DNA from: Cetobacterium somerae ATCC BAA-474
GTDB taxonomy: Bacteria; Fusobacteriota; Fusobacteriia; Fusobacteriales; Fusobacteriaceae
DNA length: 64,000 bases
Assembly (NCBI RefSeq): GCF_000479045.1
Contig: NZ_KI518170.1
Span: forward strand, 1-64,000
Direction: 5' to 3'
The position numbers and the translations under genes were made by a program. How positions within the stretch are numbered: position 1 is the stretch's first letter; each line of letters opens with the position of its first letter. Shown here in pieces: positions 56,265-64,000 of this stretch. A model generated the notes under the pieces. The model made no database searches, was not told the DNA's origin, and was given only the letters and a program-made list of their open reading frames with translations.

Positions 56265-56307
56265 ATAATATATCTTTTTAGACAATTTTTCTGTAACATA
56301 AGTTACA
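56265..56307 (-). promoter_or_regulatory. TGTAAC-N4-GTTACA operator and -10 element for the sirohaem/DUF1858 operon
   Basis: TGTAAC (56292-56297), ATAA, GTTACA (56302-56307) is a perfect palindrome. On the minus strand TATTAT (56270-56265) predicts a start near 56258, placing the palindrome centre at -41.5. The symmetry fits a Crp/Fnr-superfamily activator of the HcpR or similar type, by recall of GTAAC/GTTAC-like motifs. Confidence 0.65.
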
Positions 56308-56324
56308 TTTTTTATTTTTTTATA

Positions 56325-56360
56325 TAAAAATAAGCTATTAAAATATAACTTTAATAGCTT
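56325..56360 (-). terminator. Terminator of the dha operon
   Basis: AAGCTATTAAA (56332-56342) pairs with TTTAATAGCTT (56350-56360). On the minus strand ATTTTTATAT follows, just after the dhaM stop. Confidence 0.8.
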
Positions 56361-56367
56361 GTACTCT

Positions 56368-56763
56368 CTATATCTTACTTAAAAACTTTAACTCTTTTAA
56401 TTCATCTTCTAACTCTTTTAAAGTTAATTTATCATCATTTATCGCCATTCCCATTAATACACCTTCAACTAAAGGAGCATCCATTATTTTTATTTTTTCT
56501 TTATCATAATCCTCATCTAAAAATTCTAACGCCAACTCTGCATTTAATATTGAACTTCCTAAATCACCAAAAATAGCAACTCCTCCTTTTATATATGCTT
56601 TTTTTATGGCTTCCGCTATAATTAAAGGATTTGATCCTAGATAATCTTCATCTGTTCCACTTCCATTTACTACAGGAAAGTTATATTTTTTCATTTCATT
56701 ACAAAGTTCGATAACTTCATCAGCTAAACGTTTACTATGAGAAACAATTACGAAACCTAACAT
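56368..56763 (-). CDS. dhaM: Dihydroxyacetone kinase phosphotransfer subunit DhaM (EIIA type)
   Basis: A 131-residue EIIA-mannose-like protein that carries phosphate from HPr to the ADP on DhaL. The phosphorylated histidine is His9 (VSHSKRLADE). GDLGSSILNAELALE and the final DAPLVEGVLMGM segment are typical. It is the single-domain form, without HPr or EI fusions. It lies 8 bp after dhaL. Confidence 0.94.
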   Translation of the reverse strand: MLGFVIVSHSKRLADEVIELCNEMKKYNFPVVNGSGTDEDYLGSNPLIIAEAIKKAYIKGGVAIFGDLGSSILNAELALEFLDEDYDKEKIKIMDAPLVEGVLMGMAINDDKLTLKELEDELKELKFLSKI

Positions 56764-56771
56764 TTTATCAC

Positions 56772-57380
56772 CTACTTTAAATTTTTACAGATTGTATCAA
56801 TAATTAAATATGAAGACATTGCTCCTGGATCTATGTGACCAATACTCCTTGCTCCTAGGTAGCTCGCTCTTCCTTTTGTTGCTAACATATTTTCAGTTGA
56901 TTCCATTCCATCTTTTGCTGTTATTTGAATTTTTTTTAATAATGCATCTAAAGAATCTTCTTTATTATTTTTTAATACCTCAACTACTGGTACTATTGTA
57001 TCTAGCATTGTTTTCTCGCCACACTGAGCCTTCCCTCTCATTTTTATCCCTTCTACCATTGCTTCAGCTGCTTTTACTATGTTATTCCTATCTAATATAT
57101 CAACTCCCTTTAAAGTTTGAGCTACTTTCATTAATCCAGTTCCATATATTGCTCCTGATGCTCCACCTACATTAGATATTAGTATCATTGCCATTTTATT
57201 GAAACAATCTGAATAATTAAGGCTTTTTAATATTTCACTTTCATCTTTAATTTTTTGAAAACCTCTAGATAGATTTACACCATGATCACTATCACCAATT
57301 TCTCTATCTAATTCACTTAAATAATCTTTATTTTCATATATTCTATCTGCTATTTTATCTATTAAAGTTATTAATTCCAT
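56772..57380 (-). CDS. dhaL: Dihydroxyacetone kinase ADP-binding subunit DhaL
   Basis: A 202-residue subunit that keeps ADP bound as a coenzyme between DhaM and DhaK. The Mg/ADP-binding aspartates are Asp25, Asp30 and Asp32 in LDREIGDSDHGVN. NVGGASGAIYGT and GARSIGHIDPGAMS line the nucleotide site. Eight-base gaps separate it from dhaK and dhaM. Confidence 0.95.
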   Translation of the reverse strand: MELITLIDKIADRIYENKDYLSELDREIGDSDHGVNLSRGFQKIKDESEILKSLNYSDCFNKMAMILISNVGGASGAIYGTGLMKVAQTLKGVDILDRNNIVKAAEAMVEGIKMRGKAQCGEKTMLDTIVPVVEVLKNNKEDSLDALLKKIQITAKDGMESTENMLATKGRASYLGARSIGHIDPGAMSSYLIIDTICKNLK

Positions 57381-57388
57381 CTGTCCTC

Positions 57389-58381
57389 CTAGAATGTTTT
57401 TAACGCCACAGTATCAGATTTAGCATTTAATAATTTTTCAATTTCATCATTAAGTTTTAATATTGTAATTGAAAATCCTCCCATATCTAAAGATGTCATA
57501 TAATTTCCTACTAAAGTTTTTTCTATGATAATATTTTTTTCCTTTAAAATATCTGTAACTCTATTATTAACTATAAATAGTTCTATTAAAGTGGTTTCTC
57601 CTAATCCATTTATCAAAACCGCCACTTTCTCATTCTCTATTTTAGACTCTTTCAATATTTTTTCTAAAAGATGATCTACATGTGTATTTGCATCTACAAA
57701 CTTTTCTCTATGCGTCCCAGGTTCTCCATGTATTCCTAATCCAATTTCAACTTCATCTTCCGCTAAATCAAAACTATTTTTTTCAGTAGTAAATACCATA
57801 CACGACTTCAAAGACATTCCCATTGTTTTTATATTTTCTACAACAACTTTTCCAAGTTTTTCAAGATTTTCCAAAGAATATCCAGCCTCTGCTGCTGCTC
57901 CTAAAATTTTATGTACAAATACAGTTCCTGCAATTCCTCTTCTACCAACTGTATATGTACTATTTTCTACTGCTATATCATCGTCAACAATTACCTTCCC
58001 TACTTTTATTCCTTCCATTTCTGCCATTTCTGCAGCCATCTCAAAATTCATTACATCTCCACTATAATTTTTAATTATAAGAAGAACCCCTGCACCTGAG
58101 TCAACTGCTTTTATTGCTTCATAAACCTTATCAGCACTAGGAGAAGTAAATATCTCTCCAGCTACTGCCGCGTCTAACATCCCATATCCTACAAATCCTG
58201 CATGAGCTGGTTCATGACCACTTCCTCCTCCACTAATTAAAGCTACCTTTTTGTTTTTCTTTTCTTTTCTCACAATAATTGGCAAATCTTTTACACTTTC
58301 AATACTATTTGGAAATGCCTTTATCATTCCATCAATCATCTCTTTTACGATATTTTCTTTTTTATTGATAAGTTTCTTCAT
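57389..58381 (-). CDS. dhaK: Dihydroxyacetone kinase substrate-binding subunit DhaK
   Basis: A 330-residue subunit that holds dihydroxyacetone as a hemiaminal on His218 (GLGIHGEPGTH), exactly the E. coli position. LISGGGSGHEPAHAGFVGYGML and IKNYSGDVMNFEMA are family segments. With DhaL and DhaM it makes dihydroxyacetone phosphate from PEP-derived phosphate. AGGAGGAG precedes the ATG. No dhaR regulator or glycerol dehydrogenase is adjacent. Confidence 0.96.
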   Translation of the reverse strand: MKKLINKKENIVKEMIDGMIKAFPNSIESVKDLPIIVRKEKKNKKVALISGGGSGHEPAHAGFVGYGMLDAAVAGEIFTSPSADKVYEAIKAVDSGAGVLLIIKNYSGDVMNFEMAAEMAEMEGIKVGKVIVDDDIAVENSTYTVGRRGIAGTVFVHKILGAAAEAGYSLENLEKLGKVVVENIKTMGMSLKSCMVFTTEKNSFDLAEDEVEIGLGIHGEPGTHREKFVDANTHVDHLLEKILKESKIENEKVAVLINGLGETTLIELFIVNNRVTDILKEKNIIIEKTLVGNYMTSLDMGGFSITILKLNDEIEKLLNAKSDTVALKTF

Positions 58382-58416
58382 AAATCTCCTCCTATTTTGA
58401 GTTATTTCAATATCTC

Positions 58417-58445
58417 TATATACTTTAATTTTTCTTTTTTGTCAA
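58417..58445 (-). promoter_or_regulatory. Promoter for dhaKLM
   Basis: On the minus strand TTGACA (58445-58440), 17 bp, TATATA (58422-58417). Confidence 0.78.
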
Positions 58446-58466
58446 ATACAATAAAAACTATAAAAT
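58439..58466 (+). promoter_or_regulatory. Promoter for the small acidic protein gene
   Basis: TTGTCA (58439-58444), 16 bp, TAAAAT (58461-58466). Its -35 box overlaps that of dhaKLM, so the two divergent promoters may compete. Confidence 0.55.
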
Positions 58467-58537
58467 TCTTTGTAGGATTTTTATCAATTCTTTAGTAGAA
58501 AGTAACATAAGCTAATTAAGCTAAGGGAGGAATAAAA

Positions 58538-58765
58538 ATGGAAATGAATAAGAGTGAAGCTTTAAAAATTTATAAACAATATTTTAATGATGGAGAGTTT
58601 ATTGATTTTTTAGAATCTCCATATATTGTTGAAGACTCAGATGACTTCGAAGATTATTATCCAGAAGGAACACCTAATCTATTTTCAAAAGAAGCAAGTT
58701 CTTTGTTTTTTACAGCTTATAAATTAAACGAAGATTTGTTATCTATTACAGTAGAAAATAAATAA
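58538..58765 (+). CDS. Small acidic hypothetical protein
   Basis: A 75-residue protein I do not recognise. It is acidic, with DSDDFEDYYPEG in the middle, and reads like a small globular protein (EALKIYKQYFNDGEFIDFLESPYIVE; LFFTAYKLNEDLLSITVE). No membrane segment or signal. GGGAGG precedes the ATG, and Met3 is a less likely alternative. Its own promoter and terminator support a real gene. Confidence 0.75.
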   Translation: MEMNKSEALKIYKQYFNDGEFIDFLESPYIVEDSDDFEDYYPEGTPNLFSKEASSLFFTAYKLNEDLLSITVENK

Positions 58766-58777
58766 AGTTAACATAAG

Positions 58778-58810
58778 AAAGAGGCCTTTAAAAAAAGACC
58801 TCTTTTTATA
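58778..58810. terminator. Terminator after the small acidic gene
   Basis: AAAGAGG (58778-58784) pairs with CCTCTTT (58799-58805), extended inside by CTTT/AAAG, then a T-run. Convergent with the sugar ATPase gene. Confidence 0.82.
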
Positions 58811-58819
58811 TTCATACTA

Positions 58820-59944
58820 TTAAATTGTTATATTTTTTTCTGTTTCTATATCAAATAAATGACACTTATCCATTTCGAAATAGAAATTTTCTTGTTGATT
58901 AAAGTTTGCTCCTGTAGATTTCTCTGCTGGAATTCTTGCTGTATATTGTGCATCTCCTATAAAGAAATAGATAAACTCTTCATTACCCATTTGCTCTACT
59001 ATATTTACTTTTCCTACTAATGATGAATCACCAGGTTTTGCTGTATTTTTATTTCCTACATTTTCTGGTCTTATTCCAAACCATACATCTTTCCCTACGT
59101 GTCCTTTTACTTTTTCAGCTTTTTCCTTTGGTAACTCTAATTCATCCCCATTAGTTAATTTTACAAATAATTTGTTTTCTTTTGATATTAAAGATGCCTT
59201 CACAATATTCATTGCTGGCGAACCAATAAATCCTGCTACGAATTTATTTGCCGGAGTATTATATAGATTTAATGGTGTATCAACTTGCATAATTTTTCCA
59301 TAATTTAATACACAAATTCTATCTCCCATTGTCATAGCTTCAACCTGATCATGTGTTACGTAAATCATTGTTGCATTTTGACCTTCTTCTTTTAATTGCT
59401 TATGAAGTTGAGTTATTCTTACTCTCATAGAAACTCTTAATTTTGCATCTAAGTTTGATAGTGGTTCATCAAATAAAAATACTTCTGGCTTTCTTACAAT
59501 AGCTCTTCCTACAGCAACCCTTTGTCTTTGTCCTCCAGACATCTCTTTAGGTTTTCTATCTAAAAGATCTGTAATCTCAAGTTTCTCAGCTGCCTCTTTA
59601 ACTCTTTTATCAATCTCATTTTTAGGAACTTTTGCCATTTTAAGTCCAAATGCCATGTTATCATAAACTGTCATATGTGGATATAGAGCATAGTTTTGGA
59701 AAACCATTGCGATTCCTCTATCTTTTGGAGGTAAGTCATTAACTAGCTTCTCTCCTATATAGATTTCTCCACCTGTAATCTCTTCTAAACCTGCAACCAT
59801 TCTAAGAGTAGTTGATTTTGCACAACCAGATGGTCCTACAAATACCATGAACTCTCCATCTTTAATATTAAGGTCGATACCATGAACTGCCTTAAATCCA
59901 TTAGGATACTGTTTTTCTACTTTTTTTAGTACTACTTCTGCCAT
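58820..59944 (-). CDS. Sugar ABC transporter ATPase, UgpC/MsmX/MalK type, orphan
   Basis: A 374-residue ATPase. Walker A is GPSGCAKST (an Ala in place of the usual Gly), the signature is MSGGQRQRVAVGRAIV, Walker B is FLFDEPLSNLD, and the switch is YVTHDQ. The C-terminal TOBE/MalK regulatory domain spans about 240-374. No permease or binding-protein gene is adjacent. MsmX-like multitask ATPases that energise several sugar importers have the same isolated position. The frame extends to 59995, but AAGGAGGAAG points to 59944 (MAEVVLKKVEKQ). Confidence 0.92.
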   Translation of the reverse strand: MAEVVLKKVEKQYPNGFKAVHGIDLNIKDGEFMVFVGPSGCAKSTTLRMVAGLEEITGGEIYIGEKLVNDLPPKDRGIAMVFQNYALYPHMTVYDNMAFGLKMAKVPKNEIDKRVKEAAEKLEITDLLDRKPKEMSGGQRQRVAVGRAIVRKPEVFLFDEPLSNLDAKLRVSMRVRITQLHKQLKEEGQNATMIYVTHDQVEAMTMGDRICVLNYGKIMQVDTPLNLYNTPANKFVAGFIGSPAMNIVKASLISKENKLFVKLTNGDELELPKEKAEKVKGHVGKDVWFGIRPENVGNKNTAKPGDSSLVGKVNIVEQMGNEEFIYFFIGDAQYTARIPAEKSTGANFNQQENFYFEMDKCHLFDIETEKNITI

Positions 59945-59983
59945 ATTAATTCTTCCTCCTTGTTTTTTACTAAATCTGAGGTT

Positions 59984-60012
59984 ATTATATAGCATCTTTT
60001 TATTTTTTTCAA
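59984..60012 (-). promoter_or_regulatory. Promoter for the sugar ATPase gene
   Basis: On the minus strand TTGAAA (60012-60007), 17 bp, TATAAT (59989-59984). Confidence 0.78.
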
Positions 60013-60057
60013 CTATTTTTGTTTATTTTTAACTCTTTTTTTACATTTATTTTACAA

Positions 60058-61062
60058 TTAGTTATTAAATTCGAATGTTGTATATGTATAATACTCTATT
60101 TTATTATTATAAATTTTAGCCTTTTCTGGCATAAAGTTAAAAATATCTGGATAATCTTGCATTTCAAAACATATTCCATTATGCTTTTTATCTAAAAAAT
60201 TTCCTGTATAAATAACTGCTACAGGTTCACTAGATTTTACTTTAATGTTTCTTCCTGATTCCTCATCCTTTAACTCAATATCAAAATTATATTTTTTTGA
60301 TAATTCAAAAGGATGATCAATTCCTCCTCCAACAATCTCTACTTGTTTATGTGATAACTGTAATATATCTCCTAATTTTTGAAAGTTTTCAAAATTAACA
60401 AAATTATCTTCTCTCTCCATTTTTAAAGGAACTGTATTTTCATCTACCCAACCATAACCCTCTGCATTAACTTTTAAAAATTGTTCTTTTATATCATATT
60501 TCGCTTCACCACTCAAATTAAAATATGAATGGTTTGTTAAATTTATATATGTATCTCTATCACTGTCTCCAAAATATTCTATTTTCAATTCATTTTTCTC
60601 TAAAGTATATATAACTTTAAAATCTACTTCTCCTGGAAATCCATTTTCTAAGTGAGGACTTTTATATGTTAAAGTTAAAATTCCTTTATTATCAGAAACT
60701 TTTGCATCACCCTTCCACACTTTCGCATTTAAACCATTAGGACCTCCATGTAAATTATTTCCTCCATTATTTTTTTGCAGTTCATAAATTTTATTTCCTA
60801 TTTTTAAAATTCCATCTTTTGTTCTTCCAGCTACTCTTCCTGTTATACATCCATAAAAATATTCATTTTTTTCATATTCTCCTAGAGTTTTATATCCCAA
60901 AACTATATTCTCAAAATTTCCGTTTTTATCAGAAGTTTTTAAAGATTTTATAATTCCCCCCAAAGAAATAATTTCTAAATCAACAAATTCATTTTTCAAA
61001 TTATACAAAAATACTTCTTCACCATTAAAAGTTGTTCCAAACTCTGTAATATTTAATTTCAA
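60058..61062 (-). CDS. galM: Aldose 1-epimerase (galactose mutarotase)
   Basis: A 334-residue enzyme interconverting alpha and beta anomers of galactose or glucose, the first step from beta-galactoside hydrolysis to GalK. GRVAGRTKDG near residue 75, NNLHGGPNGLN, the catalytic-His motif NLTNHSYFNL, and the late EMQDYPDIFNF are family hallmarks. It overlaps the ROK regulator by 4 bp (ATGA) and is translationally coupled to it. Confidence 0.95.
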   Translation of the reverse strand: MKLNITEFGTTFNGEEVFLYNLKNEFVDLEIISLGGIIKSLKTSDKNGNFENIVLGYKTLGEYEKNEYFYGCITGRVAGRTKDGILKIGNKIYELQKNNGGNNLHGGPNGLNAKVWKGDAKVSDNKGILTLTYKSPHLENGFPGEVDFKVIYTLEKNELKIEYFGDSDRDTYINLTNHSYFNLSGEAKYDIKEQFLKVNAEGYGWVDENTVPLKMEREDNFVNFENFQKLGDILQLSHKQVEIVGGGIDHPFELSKKYNFDIELKDEESGRNIKVKSSEPVAVIYTGNFLDKKHNGICFEMQDYPDIFNFMPEKAKIYNNKIEYYTYTTFEFNN

Positions 61063-62231
61063 ACCTCATCCCTCCACATATTTTTTTTAAATAAATTATG
61101 TCTTACAACCGATATTGGGTTATAAGTATGCATTTCATCTAACATATTTGAAACTATTAAATCATATTTTTGTTCCTCTAAAGTAACTTTTTGTAATTCT
61201 AATTTCAAAGTATTTAAAAGTAAATTTTCTTTAAATAATTCACCTACTAAAATTATTTTTTCTGGATTTATTAAAGAGATTATCATATCTATACTGTGAG
61301 CAATTATAACCATAGCTTCTGTGCTAACCTTTGTACTTAAAAAATCTCTCTCTTTAACTCCTTGTAATACATCTAGAATCCCAATTGTTCCTTTGGTATT
61401 TAATTTTTCTTTTAATGAACTATAGTTATTTAATTTAATCATAGAAACAAGTCTATTTATTATCGCTTTATTTGAAGCCTCAGCTTCTAAACACCCTCTT
61501 TTTCCACAAGAACATCTTCTTAAACTACTTCTATCCATAACTACATGACCAATCTCTCCAGAAATAAATCCGTGGCCTGATAATAAATTCCCATTTACAA
61601 ATATTGAACTTCCAATTCCCTCTGAAACATTTAAAACTACATAATTTTCACTATCTTGAGCTCCACCAAAATATTTTTCTGTTAATGCCATAGCTCTAAC
61701 ATCATTTTCTATCAGAGTAGGTAAATTAAATCTTTTTTCAATTCTATCTCTTATATCGATTTTTTTTCTTTTATAGTGAGGAGAAAATATAATAACTCCC
61801 TTCTCTGAGTTTATAAGTCCAGTTATTGCCATCGATATAACTTTTATTCCTTTTTCCTCTTCTAATTCTTTTTCAATAATTGTTTCTAAATAATCTATTA
61901 ACTCTTTATCTTCTGATATTTTATAACTTTTTGTTTTAACTATTTCCCCAGCTACATTTCCAACTGATATTACCAACGATGTAGGAGTTAATGATATTCC
62001 CAAAATTTTTCCTACCCAATATTTATTCAAAGATAAATCTATCGCTCTTCTCCCACCAGTTGATTCTCTTTGAGACACCTCTAAAACTATCCCACATTGT
62101 AATAAAGGTTCAATCGATTTTGTTATAGCTGCTGGTGTCAACTCTAACTCCTCTGCTATCCTTTTTCTTGATATTTTATTTTTATTTTTAATCATCTCTA
62201 ATATTCTTAGTTGAGATTGTGTAAAATCCAT
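61059..62231 (-). CDS. ROK-family transcription regulator, probable galactose control
   Basis: A 390-residue NagC/XylR-type repressor. The N-terminal winged helix (about 1-60) has IAEELELTPAAITKSIEPLLQCG as its helix-turn-helix, followed by a ROK sugar-kinase-like domain (80-380). The metal site is C-x-C-x4-C in RRCSCGKRGCLEAEAS with the preceding GEIGHVV histidine. It probably senses a sugar or sugar phosphate. It is encoded divergently from galK and coupled to galM, so control of the galactose genes is likely. GGGAGG precedes the ATG. Confidence 0.92.
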   Translation of the reverse strand: MDFTQSQLRILEMIKNKNKISRKRIAEELELTPAAITKSIEPLLQCGIVLEVSQRESTGGRRAIDLSLNKYWVGKILGISLTPTSLVISVGNVAGEIVKTKSYKISEDKELIDYLETIIEKELEEEKGIKVISMAITGLINSEKGVIIFSPHYKRKKIDIRDRIEKRFNLPTLIENDVRAMALTEKYFGGAQDSENYVVLNVSEGIGSSIFVNGNLLSGHGFISGEIGHVVMDRSSLRRCSCGKRGCLEAEASNKAIINRLVSMIKLNNYSSLKEKLNTKGTIGILDVLQGVKERDFLSTKVSTEAMVIIAHSIDMIISLINPEKIILVGELFKENLLLNTLKLELQKVTLEEQKYDLIVSNMLDEMHTYNPISVVRHNLFKKNMWRDEV

Positions 62232-62301
62232 ATATTCCTCCCTAATTCTATATAATTTATAATACCTCTATCCAAGTCTCTAAGTCAATGTATTTAACAC
62301 T

Positions 62302-62330
62302 AACTTTTTTAACTTTTTTAATTAACTTTG
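62302..62330. promoter_or_regulatory. Direct repeats in the gal divergent region
   Basis: AACTTTTTT occurs at 62302-62310 and again at 62311-62319, with a partial AACTTTG at 62324-62330. These 9-bp-period repeats lie between the ROK and galK start codons. A likely galK -10 is TATACT (62374-62379). Operator function is inferred. Confidence 0.4.
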
Positions 62331-62415
62331 TTCTAAAATTATATTTTTACTTTTAAGTAATCTATTTTTAAAGTATACTCAAATCAAAATAAACAAAATA
62401 AAGGGGAGATTATTT

Positions 62416-63603
62416 ATGGAACTTATCAATAACTTAGTAAAAAATTTTAAAAAAGAATTTAAAAAAGATGATAAAACTTCAGTTGAAGTTTTCTTTGCAC
62501 CTGGTAGAGTTAATTTAATTGGAGAACATATTGATTACAACGGTGGTAAAGTTTTTCCATGTGCATTAGACTTTGGTACTTATGCTGTTGTAACTAAGAG
62601 AGAGGATAACATTTTTAGAATGTCTTCTGAAAATTTTAAAGATTTAGGAATTATTGAATTTTCTTTAGATTCTTTAATATATGACAAAAAAGATGATTGG
62701 GCTAATTATCCAAAAGGTGTTGTAAAAACTTTTTTAGATTCTGGGTTTAATATAAATAGTGGATTTGATGTTTTATTCTTTGGAAATATTCCAAATGGTG
62801 CAGGTTTATCATCTTCTGCTTCTATTGAAGTTTTAACATCAGTTATCCTTAAATCTCTATTTAATTTAGATATTAATATGGTTGATATGGTTAAATTAAG
62901 TCAAAAAACAGAGAACGAATTTATTGGTGTTAATTGTGGAATTATGGATCAATTTTCTATTGGAATGGGTAAGAAAGATCACGCTATACTTTTAGACTGT
63001 AATACACTTGAGTATTCTTATGCTCCATTTATTTTAAATAATGCGTCTATTATTATTGCAAATACAAATAAAAGAAGAGGTCTTGGTGAATCTAAATATA
63101 ATGAAAGAAGAGCTTCTTGTGAAAACGCACTAAAAGATTTAAAAGATAATGGTATTAACATTAATGCTCTTTGTGATATGGATTCAGAAAAATTTGAAAA
63201 TACAAAACATTTTATAAAGTCTGAAGAAGCTATACCTAGAGTTAGACATGCTGTTACTGAAAATGAAAGAGTTTTAAAAGCTATGAAATGTTTAAAAGAC
63301 GGAGATATCTTAACTTTTGGAAAACTTATGAATGATTCTCACAAATCTTTAAAAGATGATTATGAAGTTACTGGTCTTGAACTTGATAGCTTAGTTGAAG
63401 CAGCTTGGGAAGAAGAGGGAACTATCGGTTCTAGAATGACAGGTGCAGGATTTGGTGGTTGTACTGTTTCTTTAGTTAAAAATGATTGTATTGAAAAATT
63501 TATTGAAAATGTTGGTAAAAAATACAAGGAAAAAACAGGGCTAGAAGCAACATTCTATATTGGTAATCCAGGAGATGGAGCTAAAAAGTTAGGTGATTTT
63601 TAA
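62416..63603 (+). CDS. galK: Galactokinase
   Basis: A 395-residue GHMP kinase phosphorylating galactose at C1. The galactokinase signature GRVNLIGEHIDYNGG is near residue 30, the ATP-binding GAGLSSSASIEV near 132, and MTGAGFGGCTVSLV near the C-terminus. Length is typical. GGGGAG precedes the ATG. Its stop overlaps the galT start by 1 base (TAATG). Confidence 0.97.
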   Translation: MELINNLVKNFKKEFKKDDKTSVEVFFAPGRVNLIGEHIDYNGGKVFPCALDFGTYAVVTKREDNIFRMSSENFKDLGIIEFSLDSLIYDKKDDWANYPKGVVKTFLDSGFNINSGFDVLFFGNIPNGAGLSSSASIEVLTSVILKSLFNLDINMVDMVKLSQKTENEFIGVNCGIMDQFSIGMGKKDHAILLDCNTLEYSYAPFILNNASIIIANTNKRRGLGESKYNERRASCENALKDLKDNGININALCDMDSEKFENTKHFIKSEEAIPRVRHAVTENERVLKAMKCLKDGDILTFGKLMNDSHKSLKDDYEVTGLELDSLVEAAWEEEGTIGSRMTGAGFGGCTVSLVKNDCIEKFIENVGKKYKEKTGLEATFYIGNPGDGAKKLGDF

Positions 63604-64000
63604 TGATTAACTCTTTAATACAAGAACTGTTAAACTACGGATTACAAAAAAAACTAATCGATTCATGTGAAGAGATTTACTCTAGAAATCTTTTACTCGA
63701 TGTTTTAAATTTAAAAGAGTGGAAAAAAGAAGAACCTAAAACAGGAAGAGATCTTGAAATTATACTTCTAGATATTTGTCATTGGGCTATTGAAAATAGT
63801 TTGATTAATGATTCTCCATCTGAAATGGAACTTTTAGATACTAAATTAATGAATTGTATCACTCCAAGACCGAAAGAAGTTATTAATAAGTTCAATAATG
63901 ATTTTAAAATTTCACCTGAAAAAGCAACAGCTAACTACTATGAATTCTCAAAAAATACCAATTATATTAGAGATGCTCGAATTAAAAGAAATTTACATTG
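63603..64000 (+). CDS. galT: Galactose-1-phosphate uridylyltransferase, class II, partial at window end
   Basis: The first 132 codons of an open frame that continues past the window. It starts MINSLIQELLNYGLQKKLI and contains NCITPRPKEVINKF and TNYIRDARIKRN, typical of the class II (Firmicutes-type) GalT rather than the class I E. coli type. The active-site histidines lie beyond the window. It transfers UMP between UDP-glucose and galactose-1-phosphate. Start overlaps galK by 1 base, so it is co-translated. Confidence 0.9.
   Translation, partial: MINSLIQELLNYGLQKKLIDSCEEIYSRNLLLDVLNLKEWKKEEPKTGRDLEIILLDICHWAIENSLINDSPSEMELLDTKLMNCITPRPKEVINKFNNDFKISPEKATANYYEFSKNTNYIRDARIKRNLH

Overview
The window is a very AT-rich, densely coded bacterial chromosome segment. 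The genes are typical of a diderm fermentative anaerobe: sulfite reductase AsrABC, a formate/nitrite-family channel, PTS-dependent dihydroxyacetone kinase, deoxyribonucleoside catabolism, class II GalT, SbcDC, RecQ, MinCDE, plus outer-membrane-type and lipoprotein gene products. Low GC combined with an outer membrane and these families suggests Fusobacteriota (Fusobacterium or Cetobacterium-like). That placement is inferred from gene content and was not tested by alignment. No tRNA, rRNA, CRISPR array, transposase or prophage gene is visible.

Layout. 0-8 kb holds transport genes under metabolite control: a purine permease behind a purine riboswitch with an adenine-type specificity base, an OpuC-type compatible-solute ABC system, a cation/proton antiporter behind a fluoride riboswitch, and a GlcNAc-type PTS IICB. 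8-18 kb holds sbcDC, murI, an orphan peptide-type binding protein, a small unknown protein, a formate/nitrite/hydrosulfide-type channel and recQ. 18-27 kb holds a membrane metallophosphoesterase, asrABC, a DUF1456 protein, deoxyribonucleoside catabolism (pdp, deoC), two Crp/Fnr regulators and an iron-dependent alcohol dehydrogenase. 27-36 kb holds VanZ, a PAS-GGDEF protein, a complete five-gene peptide/nickel-type ABC transporter and a flavinylated flavoprotein reductase lipoprotein.

36-47 kb is the most distinctive part. It is a tightly overlapping minus-strand operon resembling Pel exopolysaccharide loci: GH114-like hydrolase, PelD-like GAF/degenerate-GGDEF receptor with an RxxD motif, DUF2194 deacetylase-like protein, PelE-like protein, PelF, PelG, then an outer-membrane-barrel-like protein. 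PelG is fused to a lipobox-bearing, acidic Tyr/Gly/Asn repeat domain. No PelB or PelC homologue is recognisable. An Fe-S protein and a DMT exporter sit directly upstream in the same orientation.

47-64 kb holds minCDE, a very large exported beta-galactosidase with a probable NPCBM module, a BCCT transporter, a small sirohaem-reductase/DUF1858 operon, dhaKLM, an orphan MsmX/UgpC-type sugar ATPase, and the galactose genes galM, a ROK regulator, galK and the start of galT.

Regulatory theme. Two perfect TGTGA-N6-TCACA palindromes sit about 41 bp upstream of plausible start sites for the FNT channel and for asrABC. A Crp-family protein encoded nearby carries the R-E-x3-R recognition-helix residues that read TGTGA in E. 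coli CRP. A third palindrome (TGTAAC-N4-GTTACA) sits at the equivalent position before the sirohaem/DUF1858 operon. This suggests Crp/Fnr-family control of sulfur/nitrogen oxyanion metabolism.
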